In this document: positions 1 to 10,685 of the stretch, in pieces
Layout: every line of letters begins with the position of its first letter
Numbering within the stretch: position 1 is the stretch's first letter
From: Camillea tinctor
Taxonomy: Eukaryota > Ascomycota > Sordariomycetes > Xylariales > Xylariaceae
DNA: 57,497 bases
NCBI GenBank assembly: GCA_022578605.1
Contig: MU394167.1
Location: 1 to 57,497, forward strand
Direction of reading: 5' to 3'
Notes under the pieces: generated by a model
Told to the model about the DNA's origin: nothing
The model's input: the letters and a program-made list of their open reading frames with translations, nothing else
Database searches by the model: none
Position numbers and translations under genes: made by a program

Positions 1-95
1 CCTAACCCTAACCCTAACCCTAACCCTAACCCTAACCCTAACCCTAACCCTAACCCTAACCCTAACCCTAACCCTAACCCTAACCCTAACCCTAA
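1..95. repeat. Telomere, C-strand (CCCTAA)n
   Basis: One partial unit (CCTAA) is followed by 15 perfect CCCTAA units, ending abruptly at position 95 before AT-rich DNA. This is the C-strand of the TTAGGG repeat used by most filamentous fungi, so position 1 is a true left chromosome end and the window reads inward from it. Confidence 0.98.
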
Positions 96-1040
96 GCAAT
101 TTATTTTATTTTGCTTTTTTTATTAATTTATTATTATTATTAATTATTTTAATTTTAAAAATAGTAATTGTTTAAATATAAATAACTAACTACATTAATT
201 TATAAGTTTATTATAAAATACTTTAAAAAAGTTTATAAATACGTTATTTTATTATTAAAAAAGCAGTGTGCTTTTATTTTATTTATTTATTTAAGTTAAC
301 TTTTACTTATAATTTGTTAATATATTAAAGCATTTTAAAAATAAAAGTATTAAATAAAAGCCGTGTTATTTATTAAAGTTATTAAAAAAGCTTAAATTTA
401 CTGTAAATTAAAATTAATTTTATAGTAAAAAAAGAAATAATTATTGTAGTAAAAGTTTAGGTTTTAACTTTATATGTAATATAGTTAATTAACCGTTTAT
501 ATAAACTTTTATAGCTGCTATTAATTTAATTTATTAGCTATTATTTTTAAAATATATTTAATTCTTAATTATATTTAAATATTTAAACCCTCGTTATAAT
601 AAAAAGCTATAAAGTATTAAATATTATTTTAAACGCATATATAACGTTATTAAATATATTAAAGCTTTTAAAAATATTAAAAACCCCGTTATTATAATAA
701 TAATAATTATATATATAATGTTATTTAATTTTTTATATTATAATTAACACAAAATAGGCCTTTATAAAACTTTAATATTGTAAGGATTTAAAAAAATACG
801 TATTTAAAAGTAAAGCCCACTATTAAAACACAGGCTTTAAAGGAGTTTATATAGTAAAATGTTTTAAACCTAATAAATAAACCCATCTCCATATTGTGAA
901 TATTACTAACACCCTTAGTAAGAGACACTAACATACCCAAATAGGTATAGAGAGGGAAATATAAAGACACCCTAAAAACACCCTGCAAAAATGGATTTAT
1001 GCAGAGGTGTATATGTGTGTTTGTCCGAGAGGACCCCCAC
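96..1040. other. AT-rich telomere-adjacent DNA
   Basis: Almost pure A/T with only scattered G and C, rich in TTATTA and AAATAT runs. I see no gene. The composition fits RIP-mutated repeat remnants in subtelomeric heterochromatin. Composition eases toward normal after about 790. Confidence 0.7.
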
Positions 1041-1050
1041 TCCATGAAAC

Positions 1051-1149
1051 CACGTGGTTGCCCCCACGTGGGAAATGGTTACCCCGCTAGCTAAAAATCC
1101 CCGCGGCTGCCATCAGTTAGCGCGCTGTCATGATCTTGGCAAGCACGTG
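1051..1149. promoter_or_regulatory. Three CACGTG palindromes upstream of the FunK1 gene
   Basis: CACGTG occurs at 1051-1056, 1065-1070 and 1144-1149, that is 100-200 bp before the start codon at 1253. CACGTG is the E-box/G-box core bound by bHLH factors (Cbf1/Pho4 type). Three copies in 100 bp is well above chance for a 6-mer. That they regulate this gene is inference. Confidence 0.5.
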
Positions 1150-1252
1150 ACCAGTCGCGTATGTCCCTATTTACGTTCTTACGCCACACTTAATCTCGAG
1201 AATCCTCCCTCCTTCTCAACCTTTCCCTCCTACGAAGAACAAGAAGACTCAA

Positions 1253-3580
1253 ATGACGCTGAGTGAGGAGCAGATCAGAGTCATTGAGAACTATCCGCTC
1301 GAAGACTCGCTAAGTCGTTTTGCAGCTAACTTACGTGATTTGAAGGTATCCGATGAATCCTGGCGCTCTGGGATCGCAAGTCTCCTACTTGCAATACTTG
1401 GCTCTATCACAGCACACCATCTTCCCGCCCCTGACGGCAGTGGTGATGTGGCCCTAAGGCTCTTTACCATAAGGCAAAAGGCTCTAGACTGTACCTCACT
1501 CCAGCTCGCACAGTTCCGCCCGCTTGTGGATGCTGTCATCGCCAACTCTCCCGACATCGACATCTGGTCGGCCGTTCTTGATCTCATCGCTGATGTCCTC
1601 CCTTCGACGCCGCCACCCTCCAGCCTTGCACCGACATTCAGAGGGACACCCATAAAGACGAGCTCGAGTCGGCTTGCCGACAGCGAAACGCGCGAAATCG
1701 TCGAAGGGGAGCTTTTCGAGGAGATAAAAAACTGCACCTTCCGAAATGTGGGTGGCTTCTGGGATAAGTTTTTTGACCCCAAGAGCTGGCGCAAAGAACA
1801 GAACGCGATGTTTCAGGGGATAATGACAGCGCACGACGGAAAGAGATGGACAAATTTCCCAACTGTACCTGACGAGAAGCCGGTCTGGGACTGGCTTCGC
1901 TCCCTGGAAGAGCATTACTTGGGCAATGCGCCGTACAAGTTGCACACCACCAGAACCGCCAATCAGTTTAAGGAACGGAAAGGTCAGATGGATCTCTTTT
2001 TGCAGAAGCCAACCAAGGAATTGCAGAAGCCCGCTACGGAAACCGACGATACCTTTTGGTATAAGGACGTTCTTGTTATTGGGGAGCAGAAGAAGTCATT
2101 CAACACAAGCAGGTTCAAGGCCGATCTCCTCCAGCTCACTCGTTATGTGCGAAGTGTCTTCGCTGATCAGCCGACGCGCCGATTTGTCCACGCTTTCTCC
2201 TTTTGCGCTTCCAAAATAGAACTTTGGATCTTCGATCGGTCAGGAGCGTACAGCTCGGGTCTGTTCGACATTCACGACGAGCCGGATAAATTTGCGCGCG
2301 CTCTTGTTGGCTATACTACGATGGATGACGATTTGATGGGTCTGGACACCCTCGTTGAGCGAAGGGATGGGCATCGCTATGTCACACTGTATGATGCAAA
2401 TGGCAATGAAACAAGGGTCAGGCTAGACAAGGCGATGATCAGGCAGAAGGCTATCGTTTGTCGCGGAACGACGTGCTATGAGACCCAGAACAGCCATGTT
2501 GCCAAATTCTCATGGGCATCGGATAAGCGGAAGCCGGAGGTGGAACAATTGAACTTGGCGCAAGCAATGGGCGTTGAAGGGGTAGCCAGAGTTGTGGCAC
2601 ATCGTCGCATCACTTCTATTGCAGAAATGCGGGATGGGCTGCAGTTCTTGAGGGCTCACCGTTTTCGGAGTGAAGACGTTCACTTTGACGATCCACCATT
2701 AGCCACAGAAAGCACGAACACGTCAAGCAAGCGCAAGTCATCGTCCGACCACACCTCCGATGATGTGTCTGAATCCAAGAGACGGCGGTACAACAGTCAG
2801 AAGTCGAAGCTATCTACCGAGTCGAATGAACAGCTGTCGATTGGCAAGACTAAGCCGAGCTTGTACACACCTGGCGAGGACATGTGGGAGAATAGAGTCT
2901 ACTCCTGCCTCGTCGTCGAGCCAGCTGGCCGTGTCATCAGCGAGTTCAGGACCGTCAGGGAACTGCTGGAGTCTGAACGAGATGCGATCAAAGCACATCG
3001 GTCTCTCTACGTCAAGGGCAAGATCCTCCACCGCGACATATCTTCAAACAACATCATTATCACGAAGCCTGAGGTGGCAGATGGCTTCAAGGGTATGCTC
3101 ATCGACCTTGACTTGGCCAAAGTGAGGGACAGCGGCCCCAGTGGGGCACGGCACCAGACCGGCACGATACAGTTCATGGCGATAGAGGTGCTGCGCAAGA
3201 CCGATCATACCTACCGCCACGACCTCGAGTCGTTCTTTTACGTCTTGCTATGGATGTGCGCGCGCCAATCATGGAATAATGGCTTTGGTGGTATAGAGAA
3301 GCCAGCTAGAGAGAGCCTGTTCCGAAAATGGGAGATTGGAAGTTTTAGAGACATAGCCCGGATCAAAGCAGGCGATATGACAGTAGACGGCCTTGAGGTT
3401 ATAATGAGTGAGTTTCCAAAGGCCTTAGATGACGTGAAGCCCCTCTGTTTTAAGATTAGGAAGATCCTCTTCCCTTTAAACAAGGACGAAAGAATGAGCT
3501 TTGGAACTCCTGTAGGAGATCCAGACCAAGTTTACGGGCCCATCATAGCCGCCTACGATGAAGCTATCGGCAAGCTTTAG
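1253..3580 (+). CDS. FunK1-type protein kinase-like protein
   Basis: Single-exon 775-residue protein with the layout of the fungal FunK1 kinase family, which is expanded in many ascomycetes and basidiomycetes and of mostly unknown role. The N-terminal 450 residues hold the nucleotide-binding part, interrupted by a low-complexity Ser/Lys/Arg insert around residues 485-530. The catalytic loop is HRDISSNN starting at residue 593. The usual DFG is DLD (IDLDLAK, residues 617-623), as is common in this family. After it come the activation segment (GTIQFMAIEVL) and helical C-lobe. The ATG at 1253 gives the full family length. The gene is intact although it lies 1.2 kb from the telomere beside RIP-like DNA, and its codon use is ordinary. 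Substrate unknown. Confidence 0.88.
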   Translation: MTLSEEQIRVIENYPLEDSLSRFAANLRDLKVSDESWRSGIASLLLAILGSITAHHLPAPDGSGDVALRLFTIRQKALDCTSLQLAQFRPLVDAVIANSPDIDIWSAVLDLIADVLPSTPPPSSLAPTFRGTPIKTSSSRLADSETREIVEGELFEEIKNCTFRNVGGFWDKFFDPKSWRKEQNAMFQGIMTAHDGKRWTNFPTVPDEKPVWDWLRSLEEHYLGNAPYKLHTTRTANQFKERKGQMDLFLQKPTKELQKPATETDDTFWYKDVLVIGEQKKSFNTSRFKADLLQLTRYVRSVFADQPTRRFVHAFSFCASKIELWIFDRSGAYSSGLFDIHDEPDKFARALVGYTTMDDDLMGLDTLVERRDGHRYVTLYDANGNETRVRLDKAMIRQKAIVCRGTTCYETQNSHVAKFSWASDKRKPEVEQLNLAQAMGVEGVARVVAHRRITSIAEMRDGLQFLRAHRFRSEDVHFDDPPLATESTNTSSKRKSSSDHTSDDVSESKRRRYNSQKSKLSTESNEQLSIGKTKPSLYTPGEDMWENRVYSCLVVEPAGRVISEFRTVRELLESERDAIKAHRSLYVKGKILHRDISSNNIIITKPEVADGFKGMLIDLDLAKVRDSGPSGARHQTGTIQFMAIEVLRKTDHTYRHDLESFFYVLLWMCARQSWNNGFGGIEKPARESLFRKWEIGSFRDIARIKAGDMTVDGLEVIMSEFPKALDDVKPLCFKIRKILFPLNKDERMSFGTPVGDPDQVYGPIIAAYDEAIGKL

Positions 3581-4566
3581 CCAATATTAGAAAGAATTCA
3601 AATTATATGAGACTCGTGTCGTCATGGGGGGCGACGCAGGCGGCTAAGTTTAGTGGAAGCTGCTGATTGCGACTTGCAGGAAGCCCTTGATATATTCAAC
3701 GTCATCCCGCAAGTGATCTCCTAGTCGTATGGATTCCTTATTGAACAGGACGTCTTTTTGTAGACACAAGCTTCGCGCTCTGCGATCACGACCATCAAAA
3801 AATGGCGAAGCATCCAAGTGCTGTCATGGTCTATGTTTGCGATGCATAAGAAGCCAGCTTGTTGGGAAGCGTTCCCTTTTTAAATACAGTGACATGCTCG
3901 GTGCGAATCACGCGGCGCACAAGATGAAAACGGCCAGTAAGGAAACCAAATAGTTGCACCTGTGTTAACTAATTACTCCAGGCCATATAAGCTCCAACCT
4001 ATGCTGAGCGACGCAAAGTGTCCCATCCTAGGAGACCAGCCGCCACGCAATGTTCCAATACCAGTAAGCGGCACAGGATGGACCAATTGCCACTGGCTAT
4101 GTTGATCGCTAAGTGTAAGCAATGACACCATCCTGGGCAGTTTGAGATCTTTGAGGCCATCGTGAATGGGCTATACTGATCTTGGTGGGATCTATGGCAA
4201 GATAGCCACAAGAACACGAGTGGAGAGCTATCGATGGCTGTGGGTGACGAGGACGAAGTGGGCATGTCCTGGTGGTTCAGCAGGCCTTTACAATTAGGCA
4301 GGTCTGTCTCAGAGACCTTAGGTTTGAGGAAGCGCACAATAAAGACACGAATGGTAAAGGATCTGTGATAGAGTCGCTTAGGTAGGCCAGTTGTCCAATT
4401 GAGAGTCTAATATCCGAGAGTCAGTAAATCCTTCGCAGTAAACCAGCCGCCTGGAAAGGGGTCCCCCGTCTATAAATACTTAGTGATGCCCGCCCAGCTG
4501 GTGACCCTTCCTTTCCTCTCCTCTTCACTCTTCTGTTCGACACCACCCATCCTCCTGGCCGTTACG
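3581..4566. other. Intergenic, no gene recognised; TATA box near its end
   Basis: Only short overlapping ORFs on both strands, none with a recognisable domain. A TATAAATA box at 4471 is followed by a pyrimidine-rich stretch (about 4508-4545), which looks like the former promoter of the decayed zinc-binding gene that starts at 4567. Confidence 0.5.
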
Positions 4567-5608
4567 ATGTCTCCCAGTGTGCCAGCAATGCGAGGGACAT
4601 CTGGAGCATGGCCATGAGATGGTAGATTCCGGATGTGTAAGCGATAGTGGCATCCTTGTGATTCTGTTGGCGCCGACCCTCATCACATAGGTGATCTGTC
4701 ACGATTGTAACGACTACTTCTCCGGATTGTGCAATGTTCCCGAACATGGATATGGCATCCGACAAGACACCTAGAAAGTCCTTAATCCGGGATATTGTAC
4801 AATGTGCCTAGACAACGTAATTTTTCGAGTCCAACTTCTTTGTGGTAAGTGTTCTCGATTATCAGATTGGACTATTCCTGAGAAATTCGCAGGCCACTGC
4901 TTCTGCCTACTTTGCATCAAGGAACGGTTTGGCCAGAGTGAGCACCAGGAAAGGGCTTGTCCATTTTGCGGTGACCATAGATTGGTAAAGCCATGCGGAC
5001 ACCGAGAATGAGATGGGCTGCACTGCCTTCCACCCTTCAAGGTGGAGCGCGTGAAAAGTGAGGTTCGTGTCCTGCCTCGCCTGATACCCGTGTTTGGCGA
5101 CCACCCTATTGAAGTCATCAGCCTCACTCACGACGACGAGGATCTACCTGACTCTCGTGCGACGCCTGTCCCTGACAATGTTCATTCTATCGAGGTCGTC
5201 GACCTCACCGACGACGTCGCGATCGCTCCTCGCCCCATGGAAGAACGTAGAAAACGCCATGTTGTCGGTTCTCATTACCCGCTCAAGGCGAACCTCCGGG
5301 TCAAGGAGGTGATTTCCAGAGTCCGTGGCGATACCGTTAAACTGAAGTGGCTCCACAGAGCTGGATGCTAGCGCGATGATATCGGCGAGACCTACCCCAC
5401 TGTGACTGACGTTGTTACCGAGGCACGATCCATTGTCAGCGTGGCGGTCCGGGCAGATGGGCTGAGTATGCCAATGCAGCTTCTATTAAATAAGAGAGAG
5501 AAGAGCTTTCAGGAGGTCGACAGTGTAATAAGCGACGAGTTCTGCGTGACCGCTGTCGACATGCACTATAAGTTTTTGATCCCTCATAAAATCACTCTGA
5601 TTCAGTAG
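4567..5608 (+). pseudogene. Decayed Cys-rich RING-like protein with two SUMO-interaction-like motifs
   Basis: One reading frame (frame 2) runs from about 4562 to the stop at 5606-5608 and keeps protein-like sequence across four internal stops: TAG 4688-4690, TAG 4772-4774, TGA 5009-5011 and TAG 5369-5371. It holds several CxxC pairs and a RING-like run: CGKC (codons from about 4838), then GHCFCLLC, then CPFC. The first Cys of the C-x-H pair is replaced by Ala. Two motifs of the SUMO-interaction type follow: EVISLTHDDED (about 5110) and EVVDLTDD (about 5190). RING plus tandem SIM is the layout of SUMO-targeted ubiquitin ligases. All four stops can derive from CAG or CGA by C-to-T. The ATG at 4567 is in frame 1, so a small frameshift near the start is also likely. 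No function is expected now. Confidence 0.6.
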
Positions 5609-5636
5609 AGACGTAGAATAGTATAAGAGCGTTTCA

Positions 5637-5753
5637 TGCTAAAATAAGGAATAAGGTGCATCCGCAGCTACATGTATATAAGGGACAGATCCTCCCATCA
5701 TCAGACATAGATAGTCACCTAATTAAGCAAAACCTCATAACCTAAATTCAACA
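5637..5753 (+). mobile_element. Solo-LTR-like element, family A copy 1 (internal deletion)
   Basis: Begins TGCTAAAAT and ends AATTCAACA, matching the two 143-bp copies at 7218 and 16898 but lacking about 26 bp internally. Flanks TTTCA (5632-5636) and TTTTA (5754-5758) could be a 5-bp target-site duplication with one C-to-T change. It carries a TATAAGG motif in the middle, as LTR promoters do. Confidence 0.6.
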
Positions 5754-7217
5754 TTTTATAGCATTTAGTGAACACGATACTACATATGAATTATCTTTTT
5801 ACTTCCCTTAGACCTTGGCTTCCAACATTACTTATGTCACGGTGATATTTGGTAGACCCGATGGTTTGCATCCCAATGGTGGTTTTGGAGATTGCCAGGC
5901 CCTGGATGGCAACGGGACGGTGATGTGGGTGGAAAACTGATAGACCTTATGGAGCATCTTCGACGCAGATGCTCACTACTCTGGGTTCAGACATCCACAA
6001 AACGAACGGGTTTCTAGGTTGGAAGTCTCCGAAATACTCGAATCGGAGATCGATACGTTCGACGGGTGCTTACATAGCTGATGCGAGCGAGACCCTCGAT
6101 AGTTAATCCTGTCCGGCCCGGCCGGGACTGAACGGAATGGCATCCTTACCAAAGACATCGATTGAGTGGCTCCGCGGCTTGTCATGAAGCTCAGTTTCAA
6201 AGCCCGCATTCAAGCAGCGGACAAGGTCGGACGCAGATGGAATCCGCAGATGGACGCAGACCTAGGTGTGTGATCGAGAGCCCCCTGACGTCCAAAGGAG
6301 CGCATGCTTACGGCAGCTTTCAGAAAATCCAATACGGCGTTACGACAAATGACAACCGGAATTTAGTATCCGACACCCGAGCACGGCTTTCGGGAAACAG
6401 CGACGGTCAGCTGCTCCCCCGCGCTCACCGCCGCCGCTGACGAAAATCCCGTTTTGAAGACCATGAAGGTGACACAGCAACAACGGCATATATATAGACA
6501 ACCTAAAGCATTTTTCTTCACAATGGAGATATCGACACTACAGCTGAAGACTCTGGACTGACTCCTGGACCTAAGGAGCAGTTACTGGTAACGTTTACCA
6601 GGAACTTGAAGACCCTGGACTTGGGTTCAATTATACTATCATGAACCAATATACTAACTGCACCTCATATATATACGAGAGTTTACTTATTAAAAAGGCT
6701 TTTATATAAATAAATATTATTGGCAAAAAAAAAAAAAGAAAACCGCCTCCCATAGCCCCTTTATTTTAACAAAGGTTAATCAGCTATATTATAGCATTAC
6801 ATCTTTATTTACCGTAAAAAATCCAATGATTACCTAGGTATTCGTTAATTTATATGTTAATTATGTGTACTGCGACGTATTTACCTGGAGTGCTTAAAAC
6901 TTATTAGGTTGAATGTTTTTACTTTTATGAAACCCACCGCCTGCCAGTGCCAGCTTTCCTTTTTGGCAAAAAAGAACATCGTTCTACAATTGATTAACAG
7001 GTTGGAGCCAAATAAGTATGATAGGATAGTACTTGTTCGATGGCGTCCTTCACGATATATCGAATGATGACAACTTAGGCAGTTTTAGGGGTTAAGAAGG
7101 AACAAAGAAGGTTCTTGTATATATGTAACAGTGACATCCATAGTTATATTCAGTTCTTTGCACAATAACATATTGATTACCTAAGCACTTTCTTGGCCCC
7201 TGGCGATATTTGGTCAA
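5754..7217. other. Intergenic, no gene recognised
   Basis: Mixed composition. A less AT-rich block (about 5860-6440) has short ORFs with no recognisable domain. From 6700 the DNA turns AT-rich, with an A13 run at 6726 and a block (about 6735-6780: gcctcccatag, then tttattttaa) that recurs with changes at about 7880-7920. These look like decayed repeats. Confidence 0.45.
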
Positions 7218-7360
7218 TGTTGAATTGAGGTTATGAGGTTGCTTAATTAGGTGAACATCTATCTCTGGATGATGGGAGGACCTGTGCCTTATACACATGT
7301 AGCTGCGGATACACCTTATACCTGGACCTTGACAGACACCTCTTATACCCTTTCTCAGCA
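7218..7360 (-). mobile_element. Solo-LTR-like element, family A copy 2 (143 bp)
   Basis: On the minus strand it starts TGCTGAGAAAGG and ends AATTCAACA, so the ends form the TG...CA pair typical of LTRs. It has the same 143-bp length as the copy at 16898-17040. Flanks GTCAA (7213-7217) and GTTAA (7361-7365) differ by one C-to-T step and may be a decayed target-site duplication. No internal retrotransposon genes are next to it. Confidence 0.65.
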
Positions 7361-8633
7361 GTTAAGACGGATACTACTATAATTAATATATGTCGCGTAT
7401 GAGGGCATTCCTACGAGCATAGGTACACACTTGGGTTGATCACATGACCATATAATATTGGCACTCTGGAGCTGCGACTCACTATTTTATGTACATAAGG
7501 GGGGCTTGTCCCCTTTTTGCTTCGCAGATCAACAGTTGAAAAATCAATCTCTTATATGCTTTTAAACTATACACTTATATAAAAGTAATAATATATATAT
7601 ATATATTATTAAAATAAATAAAAAAATAAAAATAGTTTTTAAATTGTTTTACATTTATATATTAACGTGTTTTTTTATAATAAATTATTTTATTATTTTA
7701 TTTATTTATAATTAATAGTTAAATAAATTAACTTTTATTATATATTTAAATAATTATAAATATTTTATTTTTTATTTATTATTTTTTTTAATTATATTAT
7801 TTTCATTAATAATATAAAAATTAAAGCATAAACTTTTCATTATTTACATTATTATAAAAACTATTTAAAAAAAACGGAAAAGCCTCCCGTAGCTAGTTTA
7901 TTTTAATACATGTTAAAACACAATTAACACTTTAAAGAAACAAAACATCGGCTATATGTTCTCCCGAACGTTTTTCAAGATACCTATATAATATCAGTGT
8001 TATAGAGCATTTTCATGACTCCGGGAAAACTATATTAATAGGTGTACTGCAGCTATATACGTTGAACTTGATGCACTCCTGCCACCCGGAATGCTACGAT
8101 TAATGTTGCGCCGCATTTTTCGGGATAAGGCTTGGCGGAATTTAACAGCAACCGTATCCTCCTCACTCGAACGAACTAGGTCTATTTAACCCTTTACATA
8201 AACTCTTTATAATCACTTGTCACTTTGCCCTATCCGTTTCTAGTCTTTAGCTATGCAGATGTTTGGGCTTCTCGCCCTCCTCTATCCCGAACCGTAAGTC
8301 AAATCGGATATAATATTAGCCATTACCTTGTCCCTCCGGTGGACGCGTAGTACGCACATCTATCCCCAATGTAACCACGGCCAGCTCCAATTCATACCAT
8401 TCGATTCGAATATGTGGGATCAGGTGTTATGTGTAGGTAGAAGCGTATAGATAAACTTCCCCACTGTTCCCCAGAAATGGTTTGTGGATCCTGAGACATT
8501 ATAATCATCTAGGTTATAAACATGGGGTAGTCTCTTTATAACTTGCGCGGATCTGTTTGGTCCATCTCCCAGATGTTTCCCCTCAATTTCACTCTTTCTG
8601 CCTTTGGAGATAAAGTCTTGAGGAAAAGTCAAA
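7361..8633. other. AT-rich island and upstream region of the MFS gene
   Basis: About 7550-7900 is over 85 percent A/T with no ORF, as expected for a RIP-mutated transposon remnant. From about 8040 the composition returns to normal, and the last few hundred bases form the upstream region of the transporter gene. No gene seen. Confidence 0.55.
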
Positions 8634-10202
8634 ATGACATTAATAAAGTCTCCCTTTCTAGGCCTCAGAGGTCACTCTCTCCGAGTCGCCCAAATTGCTC
8701 TTGTGGTTGCTCCAGCCTTCACCCTCTTCGGATACAACCAGTCAGGCGTTGGCCCTCTTGCTACCCTACAAACATGGGTTTCTACCTTTCCGGAAATCGA
8801 CACTATCAACACTACCGGGGCCGTTAAGTCAGTCAACTCAACTCGAAAAGGGGCTGTCATCGCTTCATTCCAGATCGGCGCGCTGATTGGATCCTTGACC
8901 TGTCTTCTTCTAGGCGACAAGCTCGGTAGACGAAAGACTATTTTCCTGGCATCTATTCTAAGTATTATTGGGGAGGTCCTCCAAGCCGCCTCTGATAGTA
9001 TTGTGCAATTTGTTATCGGCCGCATTATGCTCGGAATTTCTGTTGGTGAGATCAGCGTCGTGGTGCCAGTGTGGCTGGCAGAGTGCTCCTCTGCTGCTCA
9101 CCGTGGTCGAGACGTCATCACAGCAGGCATATTTATGTGTTTGGGTTATGCCCTGTGCAACTGGCTAGACTTTGCCTTCCGCTTTATCCCCAACTCGACT
9201 CTTGAATGGCGGTTACTTCTAGCCCTATCTCTTGTTTTGTCCCTTGTCATAGCCGGTTCCATATTCTCCCTTCCAGAATCCCCTAGATGGCTTGCACGGG
9301 TTAATCGGTCAGCCGATGCTACCAACGCTCTAGCAGCCCTTAGGGATTTACCAGAAACAGACGAGAAAATCTGTACAGAGATAGCGCGGATTGAATCGTC
9401 ACTCGAGTATTCTGCGCACCGAAACATGTCGATTATCCAAATGTTTTCCAAGGATGATGATGAGAAGTTACTCTATCGGTTTTGTCTTTGCATTGGCCTC
9501 CAATTTGTCCAGCAGATGTGCGGCGGAAATCTCATTTCAGTCTATGCTTCGACTATTTTCAGCGAGAATCTCGGAATGAGTTCATCGCTATCCAGTATTC
9601 TGGCTGCTTGTGCTTTGACATGGAAATTCTTCAGTTGTTTCATTGCCTTCTCCGCTATAGATCGCTTCGGGCGGCGGGGGCTTTTCATGATCAGTGGCAC
9701 CGGAATGTCTCTGTGCATGGCCTCATTGGCAGTTAGTACGAGCTTTCCTTCCGACAACTATGGTGCCTCGATCGCTTCAGCAACCTTCATTTTCCTGTTC
9801 AACCTTTTCTACCCAATTGGCTTCTTAGGTGGTAATTTCCTTTACTGTACTGAGGTAGCACCAGTGCACCTTCGAGTCGCCATGAATTCTATATCGACGG
9901 CAAATCATTGGCTCTGGAACTTCGTGGTTGTCATGGTCACCCCAGTTGCCATCGAGGAGATTGGGTTCCGCTATTATATCATGTATGCGATCATATCGGC
10001 TCTTATACCAGGTGCTGTGTTCTTTTACTATCCAGAGACAATGAACCGGAATCTAGAACTCCTTAATAGTGCTTTTAAGGACGCGTCGTCGCCTTGGGAG
10101 ATAGTATCAATAGCTCGAAAATTGCCCCAAGGTGAGGTGTCTGAACAGTATGCTGGAAGTAATGGAAGTAAACAGGAAATGCAACATAAGGGGCACGCAT
10201 AA
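8634..10202 (+). CDS. MFS transporter, sugar-porter type
   Basis: Single-exon, 522-residue integral membrane protein with about 12 hydrophobic segments. It has the sugar-porter family marks: GDKLGRRKT after TM2, GRIMLGISVGE in TM4, PESPRWLARV before the central loop, DRFGRRGL after TM8 and YYPETMNRNLELL at the end. The family moves hexoses, quinate, inositol and related polyols across the plasma membrane. Several family members sit in fungal metabolite or catabolic clusters, so here it could import a substrate or export a product; the sequence does not say which. ATG at 8634 gives full family length. It is convergent with the flavin monooxygenase gene and marks the telomere side of the cluster. 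Confidence 0.9.
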   Translation: MTLIKSPFLGLRGHSLRVAQIALVVAPAFTLFGYNQSGVGPLATLQTWVSTFPEIDTINTTGAVKSVNSTRKGAVIASFQIGALIGSLTCLLLGDKLGRRKTIFLASILSIIGEVLQAASDSIVQFVIGRIMLGISVGEISVVVPVWLAECSSAAHRGRDVITAGIFMCLGYALCNWLDFAFRFIPNSTLEWRLLLALSLVLSLVIAGSIFSLPESPRWLARVNRSADATNALAALRDLPETDEKICTEIARIESSLEYSAHRNMSIIQMFSKDDDEKLLYRFCLCIGLQFVQQMCGGNLISVYASTIFSENLGMSSSLSSILAACALTWKFFSCFIAFSAIDRFGRRGLFMISGTGMSLCMASLAVSTSFPSDNYGASIASATFIFLFNLFYPIGFLGGNFLYCTEVAPVHLRVAMNSISTANHWLWNFVVVMVTPVAIEEIGFRYYIMYAIISALIPGAVFFYYPETMNRNLELLNSAFKDASSPWEIVSIARKLPQGEVSEQYAGSNGSKQEMQHKGHA

Positions 10203-10685
10203 GGATTCGCGGTCGATCAATCTAGGTGCACTGGAGTTCTCAGCGGTACAGCGGCTAACGAGCCTATGTAGTGCCACCATATACGTAGATATAAGACAGT
10301 CGTTTCAAGATTTCAAACAAATTGGGTTGGGCGCATACGCGGTTCGCCTTATAATATTTATTGTGAGATTCCTTAAGTATACTAGAACAGACGAACAGTA
10401 CCAACTTAGAACAAGCCCACTGGTCTCTTGTCCGTACACAACGTTGGACTAAATTCTTTGGAAAAGAGGGTTCTATGTACCTAGCAAAGGGCAAGCTGGA
10501 ATCGATAGCTATATTTCTCCGCCCAAACTCTTGCGAAAGAAAATGAGAGTACGCACACCTAATATATACGTTCCTGGTCGTTCAAAATCTTTACGTCTCA
10601 ATTGACCGTACGGTCATTTCAACCTGGTTCTTTGATCAATATAAACAATCTCCATATCGGTCTCGGGGCTCGATGCCTGTTTCTT
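10203..10685. other. Convergent intergenic region
   Basis: Spacer between the 3' ends of the MFS and FMO genes. Contains short chance ORFs only; nothing else recognised. Confidence 0.5.

Noticed and set aside
788..1045. 85-codon minus ORF next to the AT-rich telomeric block
   Set aside because: Composition-driven, no domain; lies in decayed DNA.
1291..1945. Minus-strand ORFs of 149 and 167 codons inside the FunK1 gene
   Set aside because: Shadow frames of the kinase coding sequence with no recognisable domain.
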